DNA of 64,000 bases, from the NCBI GenBank assembly GCA_030704615.1, contig CM060732.1, positions 81,431,171 to 81,495,170 of the forward strand, in the 5' to 3' direction. Positions within the stretch are counted from its first letter, which is position 1. Every line of letters begins with the position of its first letter. The stretch is from Takakia lepidozioides (taxonomy: Eukaryota; Streptophyta; Takakiopsida; Takakiales; Takakiaceae). Shown here piece after piece: positions 46,601 to 56,839 of this stretch. The notes beneath the pieces are model-generated. The model did no database searches. It was given only the letters and a program-made list of their open reading frames with translations, and was not told the origin of the DNA. Both the position numbers and the translations under genes were made by a program.

Positions 46601-49600
46601 GAAAGTTAAAGAAATCCGACTTACCCAGCCTTCTTTAAGACTGTTTATCTCTGCCTCCATAGTTGGCATGGCTGATGAAGATGGGATAACCCTAGCATTT
46701 GAGATCTCCAATATAAAGGGCCGCCCAGGTCCAAGCATACGCACCTAACCATGAGACATTAAGAAAGCCATGGTTATCTTCTCTCTTTTGTTCAGTGTTT
46801 TTATTCTGGCGAAAAATCGCCAGAGTTCAACTTGGCAAATGACTGAGCTACTTGTACAAAGGAATTATGGGGGACCAAAATGGGCCAGTGGTGGAATATC
46901 AGGCACCTGATTGCCCCATCATGGGCCCGCCAAAACGTGCCACATGTCATATAGCTACCTTTCCAAACGTGCCAGCTCATTATTATTGCCACCTGGGCGT
47001 CGGGTAGAATATACAGGTGGACTTGTCAGCGAATTTTGAAAAATGAAGGAAAAAAACACTGCTTTCGTCCTTCTCTGCTCCCACAATTACTGGCCCTCTT
47101 TCTGCTCCCCCCTTGTTCCCTCTACCTCCCCATATGCCGGCCCCATTCTGCTGTGTCTGAACTGGACTGAGAGTCTATGGCACAAGGTAAGCAAAGACCT
47201 ACGGCCCCAATTTGTAGCAAAACGCCGAAGCCTTGCACTTGGTAATCGTTACACCTGATAGTTTCAGTTGCAGATGTGGGAATCCCAACCAAAAGAATAT
47301 GACGCACAAATCTACTACACGTCTGCAAAGAGTCTCTCTGCTACTTGCAATGCCAAGCATGAGCTGGCTACAAGAGGAAAGAGAGCATACATCAATGTCC
47401 TCTCGACCAGCAGCATGGAACTTGTAGCTGTCTGCTTTATATGGAGGAAATACCAAGGCCCCTATCACCTCCTGCAACAGATACGTTCAGGAATTATAAA
47501 TAGTCAGAATTTTGTTTTCCTGGTCTAAACAAAAAAATGACACCAGTCATAAGTTGCAGTCCCTCCTGAAGTGAGGCCACCGCTCTTATGAGATAATGGA
47601 CAATATCTTCAGTCACTTATTGTAGTTGTTCCATTCTTCCCATTAGAATTTGGCAAGGTAGTGAGCCCAGGTTTCCAACAGCGGTGGACAGACCCATAAC
47701 CTCTAACGTAGTCCATTGGTTGAATTTGAATCCACCTGCCAGGCTCCATGTACGGAAAAGCTGTACAGTAGTAGCATCTGAAAGTCACATGAAAGGTAAA
47801 GATTGTGCTGAAAGTAACCTGACGGCCTCAAATAGTAAAGAGAGATCTCACCTGCACAGACCCCTCACCCATGCGCTCATCATCTATCATCCAGCGGCTT
47901 TGGCTGATATTCCTTGAATACTGTCACACACAAGGTACCAATTCTGAGATCTTCAAGAGCAGTCTCGTTTAACAATCCCAAACAATTTTCTTCTGAACTA
48001 CAGCATGGAACCGTTTGAAATCTCCTAGTGATTCCTTGTGGGCGATGGAAGTAGCATGAATTCATTATCCTCCATTCCACCCTTTGACTGCCTTAATACT
48101 TGGGCCCCAAGAGAGAACAGCACCGGGTTAGGAAAGTAGGACAAGGGAAATCAAATGAATTTCACCACCTGGATGAACTAACTGGTGTTGATGTGACACA
48201 CCTTAAGATATCTGCCACCTACATACACGGGCATTCGCCAGCACATGGTCATCAACTCGCAAGGTGCTGTTGGCTGTCTCACATTTTCACAAAAAGAAAC
48301 ACTGTAAAGGTCATGAAATGAGATGAATGTCTGCGGGAAGCTAAAAGAGCTTATGGGACAAGAGGAAGAAAGAAACAAGAAACAGAGAAGGGCCACAAAC
48401 AGCCCACAAGCAACTAAGTCTCAAGGGATTGTCTAGGAGTCAATGCTTCATGCACATAAGCTGCCAAGCATTTCTGATCCTCGTAGTGGAAGACCTCCGT
48501 GAGAGATTGATATCCTGGAATAGACAATTAATCTCCCGCGGATCTCATAGTATAGAGGGCAGTGAAAGAAGAATGTTCTTCACTTTCGATTTCCTGTAGT
48601 TCCCAGCGCAGGCGGGGCATAGGTGGTCATCATGTTGCAGATTTTCCTACCTACTAGTCTCTATCCACAGACTGGGAGCCCACTCTGAACCTCCCCAATG
48701 CCCTCAGAAGAGAGCCGTGTCCAAGAGCGAAATGAAATGGAACTTTATAATGTCTGCAGAAAGCTCAAAGAGCTTATGGGACAAAAGGAAAACAAGAAAC
48801 AAGGAAGAGAATAAAAGACAAAGAGTGAAGCTAGAAGCAGCCCAAAAGCAACTACTGCTCAAGGGATTGCCTAAGGGTGCATGCGTCCAAGAGAGAAACG
48901 AAATGGAACTTCATAACTCCACAGAAAGCTCAAAGAGCTTATGGGACAAAAGAAAAGCAAGAAACAAGAAAGAATAACAGACAAAGAGTGAAGCCAGAAG
49001 GAGCCCAAAAGCAACCTTGGGAGGAGGGCAAGGAAAATGGCGTGCAAGTGTGTTGTAGTTCATTGATGTGAGGGCTCTCTGTACCCCAGCCACTGATTCA
49101 TTTGCCTCCAATGCAGTCCGGGCTGCTACAACAGCGGCCAGGCCTTCGGTTGGTGCCGCATCCACTAGCCCTGAAACTATCGTTTAGTCAATCAGAAGAC
49201 GCTTTAAGCCAGGTGGATCAAGCCAACCTGACAACTCTCATTCTCGATGTCTCCATGAGCCCTAGCCACATTTTTTTCTTCAGACACTGAATAAGAGAGA
49301 TTTACCCTGTTTCCGACGCTTTGTGTCCCCTCCCATACAGCTACTGAGAAACTCAAGCTCTGCCGACGATTCAGGATGCTTGTACATCAACGCTACTCGG
49401 AACAAGGAATTCGCATCAAACTTGGCACCCTGCAATACACCACAAGAAGAAATTGGATGAAATTAGAAAAGAAAATTGAAAAGTCAAAATGCCTTGTGGC
49501 TGCTGGATGGTGCTGGCCTCAGTTAAATCCCCGCTATATTGTATGCACTGTTGGAGCTCTCTCAACCTACAAAAACAGCATAGAACAGAAAAAATACACT

Positions 49601-50902
49601 TGAACAAAAACAGGAAGTAAATGTGAGTAGGAGCCACAATACCAGCAACAACTCAAGAGGTCCAATCAAGGACCACTTGATGGCTTCCTTCAGAGACACA
49701 ATCTGGTCGATCTCTTGGTCGGCGCAAAACAGACCCTTTTCACTGAACTGTTGCTTCAGATGGTACCTGCTCATGTTTTTCTTAACATTTAGTACCACTT
49801 AGCTTCCAAAAGGCTAGTGCTGCCAACACCATGAGGAAAATTCTAGGCAAAGTCAAACCTCATGTACTCCATCCCAAGGCCTGTAACAAATGGCGAGAAA
49901 AATGAAAATTTATTACCAAGAATAGAAGATGAAAAAAAGAAAGTATTATTACGTCCATGGCAAGCCACACAGGACCCATCCAACACTGCAGAACAACAGA
50001 AAACAAAGAGTTGACTCATAGAGATTGACTCATGCCGTAGCTTGTGGCCATATACCCCATACACAGTTAGGATGGAACAAGAGGGAAGAGACACTACCTT
50101 AGTATGAATATAGTTTGGGTTTCCTCTAGAAAGCGCTTAACACAAGCATCAATCTGCTGTGTGTGAGCTGCCCAGCAATTAGCACCACGACCTGAATGGT
50201 TTCTAGAGATTTAACAGGGTTGGAATTGTTGACCCACACAGCAGATGCGTACTCCAAGGCCGGCCTAATAACATTGCAAAGCATGGTCCTTTGAACTTCA
50301 GTATTAATCCCTCTGCAGTGGAAAAATTTATTGAGACCCAAAGCTTTGTGTTTAGCTGATTGAATCACTTTTTGTATATGCACATCCCAGTTATAGTTTC
50401 AGGAAAACTTTAAGCCGAACAAGAGAAATTGAGAGAGAATGTACTCATAAGACGTTTGCCGTAGCCTTGTGGCCATTGACCCCGCGCCCAGTTTGAGCGG
50501 AACACAAAGGGACAGAACCTACCTCTGTCAGGGGCTGGCGTCGGTAGTAAGAATTACCTTGAAACATTGATCCGGGTTTTCCAGATATCCTCTAGAAATC
50601 CCTTCACACAAGCATCAATCTGCTGTGTGTGGTTTGCCCAATAACTAGCCCCAGAAGGGCCTGGGCTTTTGGGTCAGCCTCGAGACTTTCAAAGTTGGTA
50701 AACAGAGGTACAGGCACAATTCCCTTGATAGAATTGAGGAGAGCGTCTCTCTGGTGAGAGAACCCCGGACAGTGAATCACAAAATGAACATTGTCTTCAG
50801 GTTGCCCACACAAGGGCAATTGCACTCTCCCTTTCCTCTCTGCTTCTGTTTGCTGTTCAAAGGTAGGCTTCCCGCCCTGAGTTTAAATTTCAGTCTAGTG
50901 AG

Positions 50903-50943
<41 letters not shown>

Positions 50944-52484
50944 ATTGTGGAAGACCGGAAAAAAGGGAAACATTGGAGGAAAAGAGATACCAAAGGGCGC
51001 GCTCCCTCACAAGAACAATCGCTGGAACTGACACCTCCAAACAGAAGCTATCAAACTCATGGCCCTCCTTATGGGCTGCTTCCACAATCCGTCCTTTCGC
51101 TCCATGTCCTCCCCCCTTTTTCCCAGTTACTGAACCCTCCTCTTTATCTTCATTGCCATCTAGAATGTGCAGCATACCTAGGCAGACAATGCACGGTTGG
51201 GGCATGCCCCCATAGCTGGGACCTATCAAATTCTCTAAAGGAGTGTTGGGGTCAAAATCTGTTTCTGCTTTCTGAGCAGTTTCTGTTTCTCCAGCGATTT
51301 CTGTAGCCGCCTCAATCGACAGACTCTTGAGATGAGAGAGAAGCAGCAAGGGACTCGGTACTCTGACTGAGTAGTCGATGCTACGCTCATTAAGAAACCG
51401 GAGCATGCATCTTATGCACACCTGCATTGGCAGCAAACTTGGCATGATTAAATTATCCTCTGTTTCAAAGGTACTGCTGGAGTGAGAGTGATGCTGTCCT
51501 CACTCACCAGAAGGCGAAAGCATGACAGACAGACAGAAAGAAACTTTGTAGAGTCCATGGAAAGCTCAGAGAGCTTGTAGCACAAAAGGAAGCATTATAC
51601 AAGGCAAAAGAAGTTAGAGAGCCACCATCACCGGTCAACCACAGAAATATAGTCATTCAGCGGGTTGAACTACACAGTTTGGGTGTTAGTTGTGATCTTG
51701 CCACATTCTTGGCTGACCACTAGCCTCACCAATATCCTGTGATAGCTTCACACATTCTTCACATGGCACCCACCAAGTCTCACACACCTCTTGTGCCAGG
51801 ATGTATCCATTGAGTTCACCGGTTGATTTCCCTCCAGAACTAGAGGGAGGGTTTAGGGTTTTAATTGTAAGGTTAGTTGCTACACAGCAATTACAGTCTA
51901 AGACTAGAAAGAAAACATGGTCCAGCATAAGCAATAGACAAGCTAGCACAGGCTGTTAAACCCTCGACTTAGAAGTGGCAGATGGCTTTTTGAACTGTGG
52001 AACATTCAGACTTCACAAAGGCTTCGAGGCTGATCATGTAACTCCGGAGGCCCAAGAGACAAGTCAACTAAAGGGAAGAAATCAGCAGGAGGTCGAAGGC
52101 CTCAATGAGAACTAGACGTTTAGTTGAATCGTCTCCACACTAAACCCTACAATCAAAATTCTGAACCTTCCCTCTAGCTCTGGAGAGGTCGTGGTGCTTG
52201 GGACTCTCAGTTCTTTGTGCCATGTAGAGTATGTTCAACTAATCACAGGACCATCTTCTTGAAGCTGTTGGCATGTGAAGATTTCAACTACGTACCAAGC
52301 AACCGATCACAAAGCACAAGGAAACACACTTTGACGCCCCACATGAAATTGATAAGGAGAGTTTCAAAGAGTTTAAAACGAAAAGGAGACGCACCCCATG
52401 TGAAAGTAGGTCGGAGACCACATCAGAGGGCAGCGATGGCAGCAGCAAACGCAAGGCTTCGTTCATGGTGCCTGCGGCGCACAT
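43613..52484 (-). CDS. PUS10: tRNA pseudouridine synthase Pus10, 15 exons
   Basis: Pus10 converts uridines 54/55 of the tRNA TPsiC arm to pseudouridine in archaea and eukaryotes. Exons: 52484-52395, 51421-50991, 49766-49643, 49429-49306, 49170-49016, 48273-48202, 47920-47852, 47471-47391, 46744-46625, 46284-46210, 46012-45932, 45756-45683, 45146-45086, 43862-43807, 43688-43613. All junctions are GT-AG and in phase; the sum is 1689 nt, giving 562 residues. Zinc-type CIRC (32-35) and CIVC (107-110) mark the N-terminal domain. The catalytic block is HAAGREDIDVRMLGPGRPF, with the likely catalytic Asp380 in RED, equivalent to RTD of TruA. TPIRVLHRRSPL and AGTYIKEFVHGDLGRT complete the C-terminal domain. 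The first ATG in frame is used; Met7 is an alternative start. Introns hold LINE fragments. Confidence 0.95.
44600..45015 (+). mobile_element. LINE-like 3' fragment in PUS10 intron 13
   Basis: The plus-strand frame LRVETGRWENLQQEDRLCPAC resembles the C-terminal zinc-finger region of plant and animal non-LTR reverse transcriptases. It is followed by a tail (GGTTGCTTTTGGGCTGCTTA, ATAAGCTCTTTGAGCTTTCT) that recurs inverted in intron 5. It lies antisense to PUS10. The second half of the finger is degenerate. Confidence 0.6.
48310..49015 (-). mobile_element. LINE-tail repeats filling PUS10 intron 5
   Basis: 48310-48715 is an inverted copy of the intron 13 element. 48718-48886 and 48887-49013 are two further tandem copies of just the tail, about 168 bp apart, with AAGCTCAAAGAGCTTATGGG in each. 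The last tail copy runs right up to the splice donor of exon 5. Confidence 0.7.
50126..50400 (-). mobile_element. LINE reverse-transcriptase fragment in PUS10 intron 2
   Basis: The minus-strand frame has LGLNKFFHCRGINTEVQRTM and LCNVIRPALEYASAVWVNNS, the pattern at the C-terminal side of non-LTR reverse transcriptases (the YASEVW-type block). It is then truncated. Same orientation as PUS10. Confidence 0.7.
50604..50830 (-). mobile_element. Second LINE C-terminal fragment in PUS10 intron 2
   Basis: The frame reads LPLCGQPEDNVHFVIHCPGF (a CxxC...HxxxxC finger typical of non-LTR element ends), then SHQRDALLNSIKGIVPVPLF. It shares the tail CACAAGCATCAATCTGCTGT (on the plus strand) with 50126-50400, so both ends belong to one family. 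Confidence 0.72.
50907..50942. repeat. (GA)n microsatellite
   Basis: About 18 GA units inside PUS10 intron 2, about 50 bases past the exon 2 donor. It gives a false Leu-Ser repeat if translated. Confidence 0.95.
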
Positions 52485-52931
52485 CCGGAAGCTGGGAAGA
52501 GAGAAGGCAAATTCTGAAAATCAAGCAACGGAGTTAAACTATGCATGCGTGCTTCAAGGTGCTTGCAGGAAGATTGCCCGAGCACCCTCTCCCCATGGTG
52601 TAGGCCAGATGACAGGGATGAAGTTGTGAACGGATGTCTTTGGAGGCAAAACAAGTCCGACAGGGCCACCTCAATTGAGAGGTGAAATTTCTGTTTGACG
52701 TGGGTTTCAGATGAATTCAGAAGGGGTCTGTTGCTTACAATCTTATCGTATCGGTATGTTTTGCATTTCAGTAGCAAAATCGTTTCGTCCGTGAGTTCAG
52801 TATACAATCATGATTGATATGGTAAGCAGGTGATAGCCAAATCACATCTTTGGAGCCTGGAGGTTTTCAAGGGTTGAATCGTGAGAACGGCATAGAGAGA
52901 GAAGCGGTTTCTCTTCTGTTGACAGTCCCTG
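52485..52931. other. Shared upstream region between PUS10 and the U-box/RING-like frame
   Basis: The two genes point away from each other with 447 bases between their first supported codons, so this stretch may be a bidirectional promoter. No clear TATA box was seen. Confidence 0.35.
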
Positions 52932-53327
52932 TTGAAGTATGGCATTTGGGTTAAAGCAGAAAAGTTGCCAAACGTCTTCTTGGACAGATGCACTTTCCAA
53001 TGCACTGTCTGTGTGAAAAGACTTGAAGGTTACAAGGAGGCAGATGAAATATTTTTGCGCTCTCTTGAGCCCCTGAAAGAGATTACATGCGCCATATGCC
53101 TGAATGTTCTGGAAGATGCAGTGATGGCAAGTTCAGGCCACTCATATTGCCGACAGTGTATTGAGAGCTGGTTTGCTGCTGGTAACAAGACGTGCCCCCA
53201 AAGCCGGGCTGTGGTTTCTTCCAAGCTTTTTGAGAATATTGCACGACACCGGCTTGGATATGGATCTGACATCATCTGTCGCAGTGGGAAAAGTTATGGA
53301 GATTTCGATCTACATTTCAGTTGTTGA
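52932..53327 (+). CDS. U-box/RING-like domain protein (131 residues, start uncertain)
   Basis: The central part reads ITCAICLNVLEDAVMASSGH and SYCRQCIESWF, then NKTCPQSR. This mixes RING and U-box features: the first Cys pair and the last CRQC and CP are kept, but the Cys expected before GH is Ser, as in U-boxes (SSGHxY). Such domains recruit ubiquitin-conjugating enzymes. No substrate-binding domain follows; the protein ends 55 residues later with a poor tail, so the gene is truncated, has an unseen 3' exon, or is a fragment. An upstream CTVC pair could add a ligand. The start codon is the first in frame and not otherwise supported. Confidence 0.55.
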   Translation: MKYGIWVKAEKLPNVFLDRCTFQCTVCVKRLEGYKEADEIFLRSLEPLKEITCAICLNVLEDAVMASSGHSYCRQCIESWFAAGNKTCPQSRAVVSSKLFENIARHRLGYGSDIICRSGKSYGDFDLHFSC

Positions 53328-54449
53328 AACTTGAAACCTTCCAGACGTGAGCGAAAAGAGACCTGACCTTCGGGTTCCCGTAGAACGTGGAGTTGAGGAA
53401 GCATCATCGCTAAGTAGATCTGATGAGTTCAGTGCTTGCTCCCTCCACTAATCAGTGTACGTGGCTGTCTTGCTGCATGACTCCAGCGTCTAATGGCAAG
53501 CGTCCATAAGATGAAGTGCTCCTGGATGGTACCCTCGAAGTAATGTAGTAACGGAATTTCCAAAATCATGATTCAGCGCACTGCATTTGTTTCAACTGTG
53601 TTTGCTTCTTCTCAGAACTATACGACGAGTTGAAGAATCGTAGGTAGAAAGACTCACCAACCTCAATTGATATTTAGTTTTGGTATTGCCGATTCATGAG
53701 TTTAGTTGAAAGCCTCCAGCAAACGGTAAACCTTCCTTACAAGCTGACACGAGAAGATTAGTGGAGAGGGTTTTAGTTATTTGTCAAACGGCAGGGGATT
53801 CGGGAGTGCCGACCACAGCCTGCTTACGGAACTGCGGAAGATGGACTGCCTGAGCATATATACACTAATACTGTTGAAGACTTGCCCTCTTCTAGACCGG
53901 GTAACCTTGTTCACCCTGGTATTAAAAGTAGCATGCCACTGTTGCTTGAACTTTCTTCCTCACATGAAAGGACTACTTCGAGCAGTAATCCCACGACATA
54001 CACTCATGCGCCTTACATGTGTCTACCCTTTATGCAGTAAAAGTTCGATTGCCAGTACTGCCAAGGTCCCTTGTCCTCTCTCTAGTTCTTTCCACCATCC
54101 GATCTCCCAATCCTATTGAGAAAAGAAAAATGTACACTACTGCTATTTATGCCATTCGTAGACCTCATTTGACACGAGTTTTCAAAAGGTTCAGAGCGCC
54201 CGTCATGGAGCTGGCTCCCCTAACAGTGGTTCAATCCTGCAACTGTATCCCTGAGAAGAGAATGCTCGGTCCAGAGTTACACTTTGGCTGAATGGAACTC
54301 TCGTAGCTTTCCTTCTCACTACTATATACTTCGTTTCAGCCCAGAACAGTAGACGTTACGCTTCTTGGCAGCGTCGTCAGGCATGATACACAAACTGGAA
54401 TTGTGGCCGACGAGTATTGCTAATAGCTAGTTCCGAGATTCTCTTTGCC
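53328..54449. other. Stretch without a supported gene
   Basis: Short open frames without domains (for example 53781-54119). Presumably the 3' flanks of the two convergent genes. Confidence 0.4.
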
Positions 54450-55652
54450 CTACAAGATTGCATGCAAATTGGGTCGGAATGGAAATTCCACATGCTTTCC
54501 TAGATTGGAGGCAATGAGAGGACAGGGAGGCAGCCATAGCCACTCGCCTTGACTTGTCTCATACACCGCAACCACCATCTCCTTGAAGGGTGTAGTGCCT
54601 GTCACACACACCCGGTTACCAGATGCCACACAGCTTCCGACGTAAGCGAAAGTCAAGAAGATCTCTTGCGGCATTCTCATCCGTAAGGCCCACTGTTTAC
54701 TTACGAGATCCAGTTCAAAGAAGCCAAAGCTAGGAGTGCCGTCCTTTCCCGTATGATTGATCATCATCAGCAATCGCCCTTCACATTCGAACAGGAATGG
54801 GACACCTTGGATACCTTTAGGGAGGCAGTGAGGAACCTCGCTCCATACATCTCCCTCGATATCGTAGGCAATCAATACATTGTACAAGTATGACATGGGT
54901 CTGCTTGCCAGGTGATAGCAGAATCCGTTGCAATAAGCACCTAATGGAGAGGGAAGGTACAGCGACGGTAGAAACTTTCCTCCGTTCTTCCATGTCCCCA
55001 ATGTTGAGTCGTACACCTCGGTGATCTGGTAAGCTTCGTCAGCAACTTCGTACTTTTGATTCCCAGCCAGGATTATCTTGTATGATTTGGATGCTTCATC
55101 TGCGAATATATGCCTCACAGCAGGCTCCCGCCAGTCGTGGGTCAGAGGAGGCAGGTCAATCCAATGCGTCGTAATTGGGTTACAAACAGACACGACACTC
55201 GTAGTGGGAGACTCTTCCAAAGCCCACAGGCACAAGAGCCCTCCGGCTGCCCCAATTAACCGATGCTTGCCAGGCGGCGATGTAAATCGGCTCGGAAGGG
55301 GTGGCATTGCCTGCCACTTGCATCGATCAAAATCGTAAACTGCCCACCAAAATCCTTCTTGATGTCTTCGATCATTGACATAGCACACAGCAGGGTATGG
55401 ATGCAAGCCAGGGGAAGCTGACATCGCAGAACAGGTCTTCAGAAATTCAGGTTGAGAGATAAGAGATCGCCATCTCTTACAAACGCAGCGGAACCGAAAC
55501 AAATAGGGGAACGACAAGCGGGCCAGAATTCTATCCAGCACTTCCAGAGGCAGCCCTCCCCACAGAGACTCATCCATCTGCGCTGTGTCTGCCTGCATCC
55601 TGTGACTAAACTGCACTGACCTCCCTCTTCTGTCCTCGCCATCCCCTAGCAT
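54450..55652 (-). CDS. F-box protein with kelch-like C-terminal region
   Basis: An intact single-exon gene of 400 residues. The F-box is at about residues 32-72 (LWGGLPLEVLDRILARLSFP, then FRCVCKRWRSLISQPEF), which binds SKP1 in an SCF ubiquitin ligase. The rest is a repeated beta-rich region with Gly-Gly and Trp landmarks (LIGAAGGLLCLW, VYDSTLGTWKNGG, AYDIEGDVWSEVP, FFELDLVSKQWALRM, VYETSQGEWLWLPP). These blocks are spaced 40-60 residues apart, as in plant F-box/kelch or F-box-associated proteins, and form the substrate-binding part. No target can be inferred. Met26 (MDESLWGG) is an alternative start that would place the F-box closer to the N-terminus, as usual for the family. Confidence 0.88.
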   Translation of the reverse strand: MLGDGEDRRGRSVQFSHRMQADTAQMDESLWGGLPLEVLDRILARLSFPYLFRFRCVCKRWRSLISQPEFLKTCSAMSASPGLHPYPAVCYVNDRRHQEGFWWAVYDFDRCKWQAMPPLPSRFTSPPGKHRLIGAAGGLLCLWALEESPTTSVVSVCNPITTHWIDLPPLTHDWREPAVRHIFADEASKSYKIILAGNQKYEVADEAYQITEVYDSTLGTWKNGGKFLPSLYLPSPLGAYCNGFCYHLASRPMSYLYNVLIAYDIEGDVWSEVPHCLPKGIQGVPFLFECEGRLLMMINHTGKDGTPSFGFFELDLVSKQWALRMRMPQEIFLTFAYVGSCVASGNRVCVTGTTPFKEMVVAVYETSQGEWLWLPPCPLIASNLGKHVEFPFRPNLHAIL

Positions 55653-56580
55653 GTCCCTCCGAAGATGGATGCAGAAGCTACAAAAAACAGGTGCAGACAG
55701 AGAGCAGAGAAAGAGAGGAGATAGATATGTAGATATGGAGACGAGCCTGCGAGTAGAATAAGATTACTGATCTAAACCATCATAACCCACCTGTATCCTA
55801 CTGAAAGACACAAGACTCGGACCTTCTGTCGGACTCTCCTTGCTCAATATGGTGCTCATGGGGATCCCGCAAACTAAAAACGCCAATGTTTGGCTGTCTC
55901 TCCCGCGTTACTACCAATAGACTCAGCACAACAGAACAAGAGCTTAAAGCCAGAGGTTTTATGTATCCCCCGTGATGGACTCACTAATTCTCGTCCCCCT
56001 CCCCAACCCTCCTCCTTCCTTCTTCCAGCTGTATCCACAGGGCTGGATATGTAGCCAAAAACATATCTGGAGTTCCTTCAGCACACAAAGATGACTCTTT
56101 TCCGAGACGAATTGCGGCATTCACATCTCTCACTGCCTCCTACTTGCACCTCGGGCCCCCTGAATCTACTAACTTTACACAAGAAAGAAGCACACAGTCC
56201 TACACTGGCATGCACGACAAGAAAAACTCGCCTACAATCCTGGCTCCTTTCTCTCGCTCATCACCATCCCTCGCACTCTAAAAACACCCCATCGACAGGG
56301 AGCGCCATGACAAGCCGCACAGGCTAGCCCGCATGCACAGCCGACAGCGATAGCGAATCTTTCAGTATAGCAAAACCCCCAACAACAAATCACTCCTGCG
56401 AGACACTGCCCCCAATCCTCACTCTGCACGAGGCATCCATCGCGACCTGCTTGCCATGTGTTCGAGCACGCTCTCCGACCTCCCTCCCTCTCTCTTCGCA
56501 CTACCTACCTACTTCCTAACTACCTACACTTTCTTCTAATACTTTTTACTACCTGCACTTTTTTCGGTCCGATGCTGTCG

Positions 56581-56607
56581 GCTGCCCGCGCGTTTCACGC
56601 GGGCAGC
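56581..56607. repeat. GC-rich hairpin
   Basis: GCTGCCCGCG and CGCGGGCAGC form a perfect 10 bp stem with a 7-base loop. No poly-T follows, and no gene ends here, so a termination role is not supported. Confidence 0.7.
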
Positions 56608-56794
56608 ATGGCTGACAGGGTTCTGTACTCTGTACATCACGGCTAATCTCGACCGCCAGTGTGTCAATCCACGGCTCAAATCGCGTAGGTGGGGTGGACC
56701 GTATGTCCTGTACATCGTACAGTACCTCATAAGTCTTATGATGGGCGGTTAAGTTTCGCCATTAATAAATAATTAAATATACTCTTCTTACAGT

Positions 56795-56839
56795 ATAATA
56801 ATAATAATAATAATATATTATTATTATTATTATTATTAT
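56795..56839. repeat. Palindromic (TAA)n/(TTA)n microsatellite
   Basis: A run of ATA/ATAA units turns at ATAT into the mirror TTA run, so the two halves can pair into a long AT-only hairpin. Confidence 0.9.

Noticed and set aside
50777-51445. A 222-residue single-exon protein starting at 51445
   Set aside because: It is PUS10 exon 2 read through on both sides. The first 8 codons are intron upstream of the CAG acceptor, and the end after VRERALW is intron including the GA repeat.
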